In this document: piece after piece, positions 26,320-35,443 of the stretch
Layout: every line of letters starts with the position of its first letter
Position numbering within the stretch: position 1 is the stretch's first letter
Origin: Cytophagales bacterium
Lineage (GTDB): Bacteria; Bacteroidota; Bacteroidia; Cytophagales; Cyclobacteriaceae
Direction of reading: 5' to 3'
NCBI GenBank assembly: GCA_033344775.1
Contig: JAWPMT010000004.1
Location: 2,088,550-2,152,549 of the forward strand
Length of the DNA: 64,000 nucleotides
Notes under the pieces: generated by a model
The model's input: the letters and a program-made list of their open reading frames with translations, nothing else
Database searches by the model: none
Told to the model about the DNA's origin: nothing
Position numbers and translations under genes: made by a program

Positions 26320-27468
26320 ATGAAGCGCTTGGGAGTCCTGTTATCACTTCGGCTGAGAACGCTGTACTTTCTGGTCGTCCTCTCGATCAGTATGACCGCT
26401 TGTGTCAGTATCCTCGAATTCGATACCTCAAACTCTCAAGAACAAATCGTTATTTTCGGGAAGGTTACGAATTCAACAAGCTTCGACCAGGGGTTTACCG
26501 TCAAGCGATCCGATCTTGAGACACAAGTCGGTTTGAGCTTTCAGGAGGCCCTGGTCGTGGTAACTGACGAAACCACCAATCAGTCTTATAACTATCAATA
26601 CGATCAGGAAAGTGACCGATTTATACCGGTAGTTCCTTTTGCAGGTGTACCCGGTCATTCCTATCGGGCCCGGGTGAGCATTGACGATCAGGTTTTTGAA
26701 TCCACATCGCAACGCATGCCTCTCTACGGAGCGCAGGACACCTCTTATTACCGATTTGAAAGAGAAGAAATCATCACAGAAGCGGGCTCGGCGGTAAAAT
26801 ATCGATTGAAAGTCTTCACTGATTCGCAAATACCCGAAACGGATGAACCGATATTCATGCGGTGGGATGTAGAACAAGTATACATCCTGGAAGAGGTCGT
26901 ACTTCCGACCAGTAGCTTCCCATTCTATTCTCCGGGTGTGTGCTATGTCTATGAAGAGAATTTTGCGAATGACCGGGTGAACCTGTTCAATGGGGATGTC
27001 CTTAAAACAAGCTTGATCCAGGAGCTGGAAGTGGCCGATATACCCTTTGATAATTCCTTTATCAATATTCGGGGCTATGGCATCATTCAGTCTTCCATTA
27101 CCAGAGAAGCGGCCAACTATTGGAAAAATGTCATTGACGTTTCTGATCGTGAGGGCAGCATTTTTGAAGTTCCTCCCGCACCCGTACTGGGAAATTTCCA
27201 GGACATTGAAAATCCCGCAAACGCACCATTGGGCTTCTTTGAAGTGGCCAAAGTAGATACTTCAGGCACTTTCGTCTTGAAAGGTGACATACCTGTGGCC
27301 ATAGGACGGGCACCAGAATTCCCTTTCTGTGGTTTCCCAACAACCATGTTCTTGAGAGTACCCCTGAACTGCTTCCCCTGCCTGGAAGACCTTGGGGTTC
27401 CTAGTTATTGCTGGAATTGCACCAGCCTACCCAATAGTACACGAAGAAGACCTTCCTATCTATTCTAA
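26320..27468 (+). CDS. DUF4249 lipoprotein, tandem copy 1
   Basis: 382 residues with lipobox MTAC (Cys28). The mature start 'CVSILEFDTSNSQEQIVIFGKVTN' and the two Ig-like strands 'ALVVVTDETT' and 'GVPGHSYRARVSIDD' match DUF4249, a family of Bacteroidota lipoproteins encoded next to FecA-like TonB receptors and presumed to act as their surface partners. All six copies share 'GYGIIQSSITREA', 'GSIFEVPPAPVLGNF' and a C-terminal cysteine block, C-x2-C-x9-C-x2-C, before 'PNSTRRRPSYLF'. It begins 6 bp after the receptor stop. Confidence 0.88.
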   Translation: MKRLGVLLSLRLRTLYFLVVLSISMTACVSILEFDTSNSQEQIVIFGKVTNSTSFDQGFTVKRSDLETQVGLSFQEALVVVTDETTNQSYNYQYDQESDRFIPVVPFAGVPGHSYRARVSIDDQVFESTSQRMPLYGAQDTSYYRFEREEIITEAGSAVKYRLKVFTDSQIPETDEPIFMRWDVEQVYILEEVVLPTSSFPFYSPGVCYVYEENFANDRVNLFNGDVLKTSLIQELEVADIPFDNSFINIRGYGIIQSSITREAANYWKNVIDVSDREGSIFEVPPAPVLGNFQDIENPANAPLGFFEVAKVDTSGTFVLKGDIPVAIGRAPEFPFCGFPTTMFLRVPLNCFPCLEDLGVPSYCWNCTSLPNSTRRRPSYLF

Positions 27469-27480
27469 ACCTTTGAAACA

Positions 27481-28614
27481 TTGATCATTCCCAAAAACAT
27501 AGGCCCTAAGATTGCTCTCCTTGTTGTTGCAAGCCTGATCGTAGTTGGATGCGTCAACATCATCGAATTGGATAATGCTGGTAATCAGGAACGAGTCGTG
27601 ATTTTTGGTAAACTGACGAATGCTAGTAATTATGATCAGGGCATCACCGTCAAAAGGTCCAATCTGAATACACGAGCAGGACTTTCTTATACCGATGCCG
27701 AGGTAGTGGTTTTCGATGACAATACCGGAGCGTCTTTTGACTATGAATATTCCGCGGAAGCAGATCGATATGTCCCTGTAGCAAGCTATGCCGGCACGCC
27801 GGGTCATGCCTATCGCGCAAGGGTGACGGTAGACGGCCAGGTGTATGAATCCAGTCCGCAGGTCATGCCTTTGACCAATGCCGTAGACTCTGCCTATTTC
27901 CGATTTGAACGAGACGAGATAATCACCAACGCGGGTGCTACGGAACAGTGGCGCCTTAAAATCCTGGTTAAGACCAATCTACCCGACACGGAAGAAGAAC
28001 TATTCCTACGATGGAATGTAGATCAGGTCTACATCCTGGAAGAGGTGCCACTACCGACGAGCAGTTTCCCTTTTTATTCGCCGAGGGCCTGTTACATATT
28101 TGATGGTGCTGCAAGTGATGAGTTGGTCCTGTTCAATGGCAGTCTCGTGAAATCCAATGTGATCCCTGAACAAGAAGTGGCTGACGTACCATTTGACAAT
28201 TCTTTTATCAATGTCCGCGGCTATGGGGTCATTCAATCTTCCATCACACAGGAAGCTGCCAACTATTGGCAACGGATCACCGATGTTGCCGACCGTTCGG
28301 GAAGCATATTTGAAGTGCCACCCGCACCGATTCCCGGAAATTTCCAAAACCTCAATGATCCGAACGATGCCCCATTAGGCTTTTTCGAAGTGGCTAAGAT
28401 GGATACCATTGGCACCTCGGTGATTGAAGATGATCACCCAATCGGACTGGGCATGGGCATGGAGTATCCGAACTGTGACTTTTTGCCAAGTCAGTTTGTC
28501 ACAGTCCCGATCAATTGCTTCGAATGCCTTCGCTTTTTTAGAGTCCCGGACTACTGTTGGAATTGTACCGATTTTCCGAACAGTACACGAAAAAGACCCA
28601 ATTTCTTTTTTTGA
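27481..28614 (+). CDS. DUF4249 lipoprotein, tandem copy 2
   Basis: 377 residues from a TTG start, with lipobox VVGC followed by VNIIELDNAGNQ. It has the same domain plan as copy 1, with which it shares 'QVYILEEVPLPTSSFPFYSP' and 'QEVADVPFDNSFINVRGYG'. The C-terminal cysteine block reads 'CFECLRFFRVPDYCWNC', then 'PNSTRKRPNFFF'. The gap to copy 1 is 12 bp. Its closest relative in the array appears to be copy 1. Confidence 0.88.
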   Translation: MIIPKNIGPKIALLVVASLIVVGCVNIIELDNAGNQERVVIFGKLTNASNYDQGITVKRSNLNTRAGLSYTDAEVVVFDDNTGASFDYEYSAEADRYVPVASYAGTPGHAYRARVTVDGQVYESSPQVMPLTNAVDSAYFRFERDEIITNAGATEQWRLKILVKTNLPDTEEELFLRWNVDQVYILEEVPLPTSSFPFYSPRACYIFDGAASDELVLFNGSLVKSNVIPEQEVADVPFDNSFINVRGYGVIQSSITQEAANYWQRITDVADRSGSIFEVPPAPIPGNFQNLNDPNDAPLGFFEVAKMDTIGTSVIEDDHPIGLGMGMEYPNCDFLPSQFVTVPINCFECLRFFRVPDYCWNCTDFPNSTRKRPNFFF

Positions 28615-28652
28615 CATGACTACACAAATCACATATCCTGATCGTTGACCTT

Positions 28653-29786
28653 GTGCCAGTTTCAAGAAACATAGGGTCACTTTTCTTGCTTTTAGGTCTG
28701 GCTGGCCTTGGAATGATCGGATGTGTCAGCATCATTGATTTTGATACATCTGACAAAGAGGAACAGCTTGTGATCTATGGAAAGCTCACCAACTCGCAGA
28801 ATTATCATCAGGGAATCAGTGTAAAACGATCTAGCCTTGAAACTACTGTCGGCCGATCCATTACAAATGCTGTTGTTTCAGTCATTGACGAAACGGGACA
28901 GGAAATTCCTTATCTATTTTCAGACGAATTTGATCAGTACCTTCCTACGGTTCCTTTCATTGGTGTTCCTGGAACTGCTTATCAAGCCCGTGTTTCCATT
29001 GGTGAACAAACCTATGAATCTACTGCACAGCGCATGCCAATGTATGGTTCAGTGGATACCGCCTATTTCAGATTTGATAAGGATACCCTCATTTCTGATG
29101 GAGGAATTGAGTTTGAGCAATATCGACTTAAGATTCTGACCGACTCCCAATTCGACCAGACAGAGGACACACTTTATTTGAAATGGGACGTGGAACAAAT
29201 CACCATTCTCTCCGAAGTGGTTTTGCCGGTTGCAAAATTCCCTAATTACTCCCCCAATGTCTGCTATCTCTTTGAGGGTTTCATCAATGAAAAACTGCTT
29301 TTATACAATGGAGATGAGATCAGAACTACCTCCATTCAGGAACAAGAACTAGCGATCATTCCCCTGGACCGAACTTTTATTAACCGGAGAGGATACGGGA
29401 TCTTTCAGTCCTCTATCACTCGGGAATCGATGGCGTATTATCAAAAAGTGGATCAAATAGCGAACAGAGTGGGCAGCATCTTTGAAGTGCCCCCGGCACC
29501 GATCATTGGAAATTTCAAAAACATCAGTGACCCGAAAAATCCACCGCTGGGTTTCTTCGAAGTGGCTAAAATGGATACTACAGGAACTTATGTACTTCAG
29601 GGTGACCTACCGGTACGAATAGGTAGAGGGATAGATGTTCCTAATTGTGATTATCCGATCACTTTGTTTGAAAATATTCCCGCCGGTTGCATCCAATGTG
29701 TGTATGATATTGGTGTTCCCACTTATTGTACCAATTGTACGCTACTCCCCAATAGCACACGTGAAAGACCTTCTTACTTGTTTTGA
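28653..29786 (+). CDS. DUF4249 lipoprotein, tandem copy 3
   Basis: 377 residues from a GTG start, with lipobox MIGC and the mature start 'CVSIIDFDTSDKEEQLVIYG'. The central domain shares 'GVPGTAYQARVSIGEQTYES'. The cysteine block is 'CIQCVYDIGVPTYCTNC', then 'PNSTRERPSYLF'. The gap to copy 2 is 38 bp, still short enough for one transcript. Confidence 0.88.
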   Translation: MPVSRNIGSLFLLLGLAGLGMIGCVSIIDFDTSDKEEQLVIYGKLTNSQNYHQGISVKRSSLETTVGRSITNAVVSVIDETGQEIPYLFSDEFDQYLPTVPFIGVPGTAYQARVSIGEQTYESTAQRMPMYGSVDTAYFRFDKDTLISDGGIEFEQYRLKILTDSQFDQTEDTLYLKWDVEQITILSEVVLPVAKFPNYSPNVCYLFEGFINEKLLLYNGDEIRTTSIQEQELAIIPLDRTFINRRGYGIFQSSITRESMAYYQKVDQIANRVGSIFEVPPAPIIGNFKNISDPKNPPLGFFEVAKMDTTGTYVLQGDLPVRIGRGIDVPNCDYPITLFENIPAGCIQCVYDIGVPTYCTNCTLLPNSTRERPSYLF

Positions 29787-29826
29787 ATTGAATATGCGAT
29801 AGCACTCACTCTTACCCCACGAACAC

Positions 29827-30957
29827 ATGGCAACTTCCAGACGGCTTATTCATCAAACACTATTCTTGCTTTTACCCTTCTTATTGGCCGGGTGCGTGAG
29901 TATCATCGAATTTGAGGGGTCTGACAAGAATCGTGAATTGGTCATCTACGGAAAACTCACCAATTCACAAGCGTATGATCAGGGAATTACCGTTAAATGG
30001 TCGGACTTGAATACTTCTGCCGATCTGGCCATCGAAGACGCTAGCGTTGTTGTACTGGACGAAAATGACCAGCAATATCCATATGCTTTTTCCGCGGAAT
30101 CCGGGAAATATTTACCCGTCAACTCATTCATAGGGGTCCCAGGAACAACTTATCGGGCACGCATTACTGTAAATGACCAAATTTACCAGTCTTCTCCACA
30201 ACGCATGCCTACTGTGGGCACTCAGGATACGGCCTACTACCGTGTCGAAAAAGAATTACTCATTACTGATACGGGAGCAGAGTTGGATCAATACCGGGTA
30301 AAAATATTAACGGACTCCAGACTTGATGCCAGCGATGAAGACATCTTTATGCGTTGGGACGTAGAACAAGTCTTTATTCTCGCAGAGGTAACCCTCCCTG
30401 TCTCTAAATTCCCTTTCTTCTCACCGAGTGTTTGTTACATTCATGAAGGTTACGCCAATGAAGACATGAACCTGTTTAATGGTGAACGAATCAACAAAAC
30501 TTTCCTGCAAGAGCAAGAGCTTGCTAATGTCCTGATGGACAATAACTTCATCAATATTCGGGGATATGGCATCATCCAATCTTCGATAACCAGAGAAGCC
30601 ATGATCTACTGGGAAAAAGTAAATCAGGTCGCCATTCGTGACGGGAGCATTTTTGAAGTTCCCCCTGCGCCTGTCCCAGGGAATTTCAGCAACCTGAGCG
30701 ACCCTGACCAGGTCCCTTTGGGCTTTTTTGAAGTAACCAAAGTGGATACGACCGGCACTTATGTGTTACAAGGAGATCTTCCGATTCGCTTTGGACGAAG
30801 CAGAGAAGTTCCTAATTGTTCTTTTCCAATTGGGTTATTACTTACCGTCCCATACGGTTGCTTCTCCTGCCTTGCGGATCTGGGTGTACCAGACTATTGT
30901 TTGAATTGCAGTCTCGTTCCAAATAGCACGCGGATAAGACCATCATATCTCTTTTAA
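29827..30957 (+). CDS. DUF4249 lipoprotein, tandem copy 4
   Basis: 376 residues from ATG 29827, with lipobox LAGC and 'CVSIIEFEGSDKNRELVIYG'. From here to copy 6 the repeat 'GITVKWSDLNTSADL' carries a tryptophan (K/QWSDLNT) where copies 1-3 have arginine, so copies 4-6 form a subgroup. The cysteine block is 'CFSCLADLGVPDYCLNC', then 'PNSTRIRPSYLF'. A decayed copy of this gene's 3' end is found again after copy 5. Confidence 0.88.
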   Translation: MATSRRLIHQTLFLLLPFLLAGCVSIIEFEGSDKNRELVIYGKLTNSQAYDQGITVKWSDLNTSADLAIEDASVVVLDENDQQYPYAFSAESGKYLPVNSFIGVPGTTYRARITVNDQIYQSSPQRMPTVGTQDTAYYRVEKELLITDTGAELDQYRVKILTDSRLDASDEDIFMRWDVEQVFILAEVTLPVSKFPFFSPSVCYIHEGYANEDMNLFNGERINKTFLQEQELANVLMDNNFINIRGYGIIQSSITREAMIYWEKVNQVAIRDGSIFEVPPAPVPGNFSNLSDPDQVPLGFFEVTKVDTTGTYVLQGDLPIRFGRSREVPNCSFPIGLLLTVPYGCFSCLADLGVPDYCLNCSLVPNSTRIRPSYLF

Positions 30958-31001
30958 ATCATAAACATTCGAAAGAACCTGGCGATTTTATCATCAAATA
31001 C

Positions 31002-32135
31002 ATGAGAAACATTTCAAGACACATAAAAGGAGTTGTGCTCATCTTTATCGTCTTCTTCATCACGAAGTGTGTGAGTATCATAGATTTTGATGTAGCTAGC
31101 AGTGAGAGAGAATTAGTGATCTACGGCAAGTTGACGAATGCACAAAATTATGACCAGGGAATCACTGTCCAATGGTCGGACCTGAATACCACGGCGGATC
31201 TTTCGATTGCTGATGCTACGGTAGTCGTCGAAGATGAAAACGATCATGTGTTTCCTTATGTCTATTCCGTAGCAACAGAAAAATACCTCCCAGTAAACCC
31301 TCTTGTAGGCATTCCGGGGACCGCCTACCGGGCTCGTGTAACAGTCAACGACGAAACTTATATCTCCAGTTTTCAACGCATGCCCACGATTGGCGCACAG
31401 GACTCTTCCTATTTTGAAATTGACCGGGTTCGGGCCATTAGCAATATCGGTGTATTGTTTGAGAGATTTGTGCTTAGGGTCTACACAGATTCCCGACTTG
31501 ATGCCAGCGATTCTTCCATTTATATGAAATGGGATGTGGAACGGGTAGACCTGCAGCAAGAAATGTTACTGCCCGGGAGTAATTTTCCCTTCTATTCTCC
31601 ACGAAACTGCTACAATATTGAAAGATATTCGGGACAAGAGATCTTGCTTTTTGACGGTGACTTGGTCAATACCCTTTTCATCCAGGGACAAAAGACCCTC
31701 GAAATTCCTCTGGAAAATTCCTTGAGTACCTTACGTGGCATTGGCATCATCCAATCTTCCATCTCACGAGAAGCAATGGAATATTGGAGAAAGGTCAATG
31801 ATGTCTCTAATCGGACGGGCAATATTTTTGAGATTCCTCCGGCGCCCATTCCAGGGAACATTAGTCTTGTCTCGAACCCCAATGAAAAGGTCCTGGGCTT
31901 CTTCGAAGTGGCGAAAATGGACACCAGTGGCACCGAAATAACCAGGGCTGATTTTCCTGTCATTTTCGCGTTTGGTGGCAATACGGTGAATTGCAGCAAT
32001 TTCGCAACGAGTCAATTCAACAGTATTCCCGCTAATTGTTTTCCTTGTCTAGGCGATAGAGGAGTTCCAGAGGTATGTTACAATTGTTTGAGTAAGCCCA
32101 ACAGCACGTTGACTAAGCCTTCGTATCTGGATTAG
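31002..32135 (+). CDS. DUF4249 lipoprotein, tandem copy 5
   Basis: 377 residues from ATG 31002, with lipobox ITKC and 'CVSIIDFDVASSERELVIYG'. Together with copy 6 it differs from the rest: 'SFQRMPTIGAQDSSYFEIDR', an arginine/asparagine pair in 'YSPRNCYNIE', and a changed tail 'PNSTLTKPSYLD'. The cysteine block 'CFPCLGDRGVPEVCYNC' is kept. It appears to be the direct sister of copy 6. Confidence 0.88.
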   Translation: MRNISRHIKGVVLIFIVFFITKCVSIIDFDVASSERELVIYGKLTNAQNYDQGITVQWSDLNTTADLSIADATVVVEDENDHVFPYVYSVATEKYLPVNPLVGIPGTAYRARVTVNDETYISSFQRMPTIGAQDSSYFEIDRVRAISNIGVLFERFVLRVYTDSRLDASDSSIYMKWDVERVDLQQEMLLPGSNFPFYSPRNCYNIERYSGQEILLFDGDLVNTLFIQGQKTLEIPLENSLSTLRGIGIIQSSISREAMEYWRKVNDVSNRTGNIFEIPPAPIPGNISLVSNPNEKVLGFFEVAKMDTSGTEITRADFPVIFAFGGNTVNCSNFATSQFNSIPANCFPCLGDRGVPEVCYNCLSKPNSTLTKPSYLD

Positions 32136-32161
32136 ATGATGTACTAGTTAAGTTCTTCTTC

Positions 32162-32200
32162 CCGAATAATACGTAGAAAAAACCATCATATCTCTTTTAA
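32162..32200 (+). pseudogene. Decayed 3' end of a DUF4249 gene: duplication scar
   Basis: Read in the frame of copy 4's end, these bases give P-N-N-T-stop-K-K-P-S-Y-L-F-stop, against PNSTRIRPSYLF-stop in copy 4 (30922-30957). The bases after it (ATCGTAAACATTCGAAA) also match those after copy 4. It is therefore the left edge of a tandem duplication that created copy 6. Confidence 0.75.
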
Positions 32201-32244
32201 ATCGTAAACATTCGAAATGGCCTGACGTTTTTAAAATCAAATAC

Positions 32245-33378
32245 ATGACAAACCTTACAAGACACATGCGAGGAGCTCTCCTAATCCTTCTTACCATGCT
32301 CATCACTAGGTGTGTGAGTATCATTGAATTTGACGGGGCAAACGATGAAAGACAATTGGTGATTTATGGTAAGTTGACTAACTCTCATCCTCATGACCAG
32401 GCGATTACCGTTCAATGGTCTGACTTAAATACCACCGCAGGCATATCAGTTACGAGTGCCTCAGTAGTCGTCGAGGATGATAACGAACAGGTGTATCCCT
32501 ATGTCTATTCTATGGAAGAAAAAAAATACCTACCCGTCACTCCTCTTGTTGGAGTACCAGGAACTGCGTATCGGGCTCGTGTGACGATGAATGATGAAAC
32601 TTATCTCTCCAGCTTTCAACGGATGCCTACCGCAGGGGCTCAGGACTCTTCTTATTTTGAATTTGATCGAATTGCCGTGATCAGCGACATAGGCGTAGAA
32701 TTTCAACGGTATGTGGTGAAGATTTTTACCGATTCACGGCTGGATACCAATGATGAATCCATCTTTATGAAATGGGACATAGAGCAGGTATACATTCAGC
32801 AAGAGATGTCACTTCCTGCCAGCAGTTTTCCATTCTATTCACCTCGCAATTGCTACATCTATGATGAATACTTATCGCCGGAGGTGCTACTTTTTGACGG
32901 AGATCTGGTAAATACTACTACGATTGAAAAACAGCAGACTGCTGTAGTCCCATTGGATAATTCTTTTCAACGCTTGCGTGGCTTTGGGATCATTCAATCT
33001 TCATTTTCCCGAGAAGCGCTTGATTATTGGCAAAGAGTCAATGACGTGTCCAATCGTGTAGGTAGTATTTTCGAAATTCCACCAGCTCCTATTCCGGGAA
33101 ACTTTAGTAGCGTATCGGACCCTGATGTAAAAGCCCTGGGCTTCTTCGAAGTAGCCAAAATGGATACCAGCGGTACCTTTGTCACGGAGGGTGACCTGCC
33201 TGTAAGACTTGGTTTCGGCGGTGATTTGGTGGATTGCACCAATTTTGTGCCCGGTCAATTCGATAATGTTCCCCCTAATTGCTTTCCGTGCTTAGCCGCC
33301 AGAGGAGTACCCGAAGCATGTTACAATTGCCTGGTTGTACCCAACAGCTCTCTGGTCCGTCCTTCGTATTTGCCTTGA
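32245..33378 (+). CDS. DUF4249 lipoprotein, tandem copy 6
   Basis: 377 residues from ATG 32245, with lipobox ITRC and 'CVSIIEFDGANDERQLVIYG'. Both the gene and its 5' leader match copy 5 and copy 5's leader. The cysteine block is 'CFPCLAARGVPEACYNC', then 'PNSSLVRPSYLP'. It ends the array; the next gene is on the opposite strand, and no clear terminator is seen between them. Confidence 0.88.
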   Translation: MTNLTRHMRGALLILLTMLITRCVSIIEFDGANDERQLVIYGKLTNSHPHDQAITVQWSDLNTTAGISVTSASVVVEDDNEQVYPYVYSMEEKKYLPVTPLVGVPGTAYRARVTMNDETYLSSFQRMPTAGAQDSSYFEFDRIAVISDIGVEFQRYVVKIFTDSRLDTNDESIFMKWDIEQVYIQQEMSLPASSFPFYSPRNCYIYDEYLSPEVLLFDGDLVNTTTIEKQQTAVVPLDNSFQRLRGFGIIQSSFSREALDYWQRVNDVSNRVGSIFEIPPAPIPGNFSSVSDPDVKALGFFEVAKMDTSGTFVTEGDLPVRLGFGGDLVDCTNFVPGQFDNVPPNCFPCLAARGVPEACYNCLVVPNSSLVRPSYLP

Positions 33379-33444
33379 TAAAGTTTGGAAAACTTAAGGG
33401 TATCTAAAAAGTCTAACTTTCCTATGAAGGGTATTAAATTCAAA

Positions 33445-33792
33445 TTATTCTAGCGTTTTTGGAATACTGATCAAAGGAGAAAAGTCTGTCTTCCAAATAT
33501 CTAGCTCAAACAACTTGCCTTCATCATCCATATTTAAAGAAGCAATTACTTCTATTCCGTCCTCGTCTGTAAATTGATATTCACTTATTTGTTCTCCAAA
33601 TAAACGGTCATCATCAACTGCGACTCTTTCAGGGAACAATAATAAACTTCCCATACCTTCATCACTCAAAGGTTTGACCAACAAATTGTCACTCCAATTT
33701 GATGGAAATTTCACGGTAGCTTTTTGAACTAACATTTCAAGAAGCCATCTTTCATCCTGTGATAGCTTTCTACTCGACATTGATTGTTGCAT
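33445..33792 (-). CDS. DUF6984-like small protein (candidate immunity protein)
   Basis: 115 residues with no signal peptide or membrane segment. 'RKLSQDERWLLEMLVQKA' at the N-terminus, 'LSDEGMGSLLLFPE' in the middle, and 'DEDGIEVIASLNMDDEGKLF' followed by 'ELDIWKTDFSPL' at the end match what I recall of DUF6984 proteins. An in-frame ATG at 33780 is an alternative start. It is the last gene of the minus-strand tail behind the RHS genes, where small acidic proteins are often orphan immunity proteins. That role is inferred from position only. Confidence 0.65.
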   Translation of the reverse strand: MQQSMSSRKLSQDERWLLEMLVQKATVKFPSNWSDNLLVKPLSDEGMGSLLLFPERVAVDDDRLFGEQISEYQFTDEDGIEVIASLNMDDEGKLFELDIWKTDFSPLISIPKTLE

Positions 33793-33932
33793 TAAATGAT
33801 TAAGCTAATGCTTTTTCCACTTGGACAGCAGAAAATAAAAAAGCGTAAGAAAAGTCCTACACTCAGTTTAGATTTAAATTAACCCCAAAAGGTGTAATTC
33901 TCACCTTGACCAATCAAACGCAGCTCCGGCTA

Positions 33933-34382
33933 TTACCAATAACGTGGGTCATTCAAAATGTTAACTATTATCTCAATTTGATCATTCACGAAAATAGTAG
34001 ACCGTTTGATTTCATCAATTAAGCTCTTCTCGAGATTAGAACTTCTTAAGTCAAGAGTATTGATTTTCGGGTTTGATATAAAGGCCCCTTGCTCAAAACT
34101 TAAATCCATGGATATAAATAGACGATCGTCGTAAACAATAAATCTTTCAACTTCTGGATTGTAATTTTGGAAGCTTAGGCTTAAAGAAACTCCCTCACTT
34201 TCTGAACCTTTTCGAGTGAAATTAAGAGTCAAATAGATAGGGGTATTCCGCGGAGGAGTCAGTTCAGATAGGTTGGAATATATTTCAACATCTGACTTTT
34301 CCTCTACCTTATTCTTCACTTTCAAAAATTCGTTCTTTAAGTCTTCCCTTACGCCACTCAGTAACTTTTCAATTGAACTCAC
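33933..34382 (-). CDS. Hypothetical protein in the RHS tail (149 aa)
   Basis: A soluble protein with a basic/acidic helical N-terminus ('VREDLKNEFLKVKNKVEEKS'), a beta-rich middle ('PIYLTLNFTRKG', 'GVSLSLSFQNYN', 'ERFIVYDDRLFISMDLSF') and a helical end. I do not recognise the family. No signal peptide is present. The base composition is AT-richer than the DUF4249 array to its left. Its place among small minus-strand genes behind an RHS toxin suggests an orphan immunity protein; this is inference. Confidence 0.65.
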   Translation of the reverse strand: MSSIEKLLSGVREDLKNEFLKVKNKVEEKSDVEIYSNLSELTPPRNTPIYLTLNFTRKGSESEGVSLSLSFQNYNPEVERFIVYDDRLFISMDLSFEQGAFISNPKINTLDLRSSNLEKSLIDEIKRSTIFVNDQIEIIVNILNDPRYW

Positions 34383-34465
34383 TTTCTCTTCACTTTAAGT
34401 TTATTCACTTCCCTCTTGATTAGATAATCCAGGTCGTCTAAAACAAACACTCACCGAGGGATTGG

Positions 34466-34753
34466 TTAAAACCATCCAACGTTCTTCTTTGTAGAAGCAA
34501 AACCTTCCAACCTTTTGTTCATTTCGTCTAATACATCTTCTCTGTAATCATCCATTTCAATTTCAGATTGCACCTCAATTAAAACTTTAGTCACACTTTC
34601 TCTTCTAAGGCCTTTACCTCTGTAAGGCTTTAGTATTTGTACTAGAGGCTGGTAACTTCGATGAAAGTTATCAACATCAATTAAGAGCACGAATTGTTTT
34701 ACTTCCGCTTTAAGCTTTGTCAAGGTCTCAACTTTCGTTTTACTGATGTTCAT
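34466..34753 (-). CDS. Hypothetical small protein in the RHS tail (95 aa)
   Basis: A 95-residue, highly charged helical protein ('KVETLTKLKAEVKQFVLLID', 'VTKVLIEVQSEIEMDDYRED') ending 'TKKNVGWF'. No signal peptide, membrane segment or recognised family. The ATG at 34753 is the only good start. It sits between two other unknown small genes of the same strand; a role in toxin immunity is possible but unsupported by sequence. Confidence 0.55.
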   Translation of the reverse strand: MNISKTKVETLTKLKAEVKQFVLLIDVDNFHRSYQPLVQILKPYRGKGLRRESVTKVLIEVQSEIEMDDYREDVLDEMNKRLEGFASTKKNVGWF

Positions 34754-34823
34754 TGGTAAAAAAGTCCTTCACGCTTCCGTAAAGGACCACTTAGACTTTT
34801 CGTTTTGATACGACAGTTGATCT

Positions 34824-35443
34824 TTACTCATTCATACGCTTATAGGCAATCTCTAAACCATCAGCATCAATTTGGTATAAATTTCCATTTTTATATCGCC
34901 GTATTTCCAAGGTAATATGACCGTATTTATCTAAAATGCTTTCCAGATACTGAGAGTTATTAACATAACGATATGAGATTTTCCTTTCTACTTCTTGGGA
35001 TTTAAAGCGATAGAGTTTCTCTATTAATCTTGATTTATCTTCGTAGAAGTATTGAATATTATCACCTGACTCAAATACTACTTTTTCCGTTATAAGTCCT
35101 GAATCCACCAAGTAATAGCCGTAAGGCTTTCTTGATTCCACCTTCCCCTGAAAATCTAGCTTTTCAAACTCCACATGTATGGTATCATTTCCTAAATGAT
35201 AATTGAATAAATGATGATAAGGCTGGTCAACTCTTACGCGAATCTTGGAAAGGTAACCATTAGAATCATATACAACAGTATCACTCAATACAGGAGAGAC
35301 CAGAATCCCACTAAATGTATTCATTGAAACCTTTTCCGGTCTTGGGTATTTCGGAATATTAGACTGATGAATATTTTCATGCAAATTGTCACTACATGAT
35401 GCTAAAACTACTGTAACAAGAGATAATTAGGAATTACTTTCAT
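34824..35443 (-). pseudogene. Lipoprotein gene with a frameshift in its signal peptide
   Basis: The open frame (34824-35384, TTG start) lacks a signal, but upstream codons in the same frame read L-V-T-V-V-L-A-S-C-S-D-N, an ideal lipobox with Cys encoded at 35394-35396. That frame is closed by a stop at 35427-35429 with no start after it. In the next frame an ATG at 35443 gives M-K-V-I-P-N-Y-L, a good signal n-region. One base change near 35412-35425 would join them to a normal ~200-residue lipoprotein. The body is beta-rich with 'VVYDSNGYLSKIRVRVDQPY' and 'YKNGNLYQIDADGLEI', reminiscent of YD/MORN-like strands; family unknown. Confidence 0.6.
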
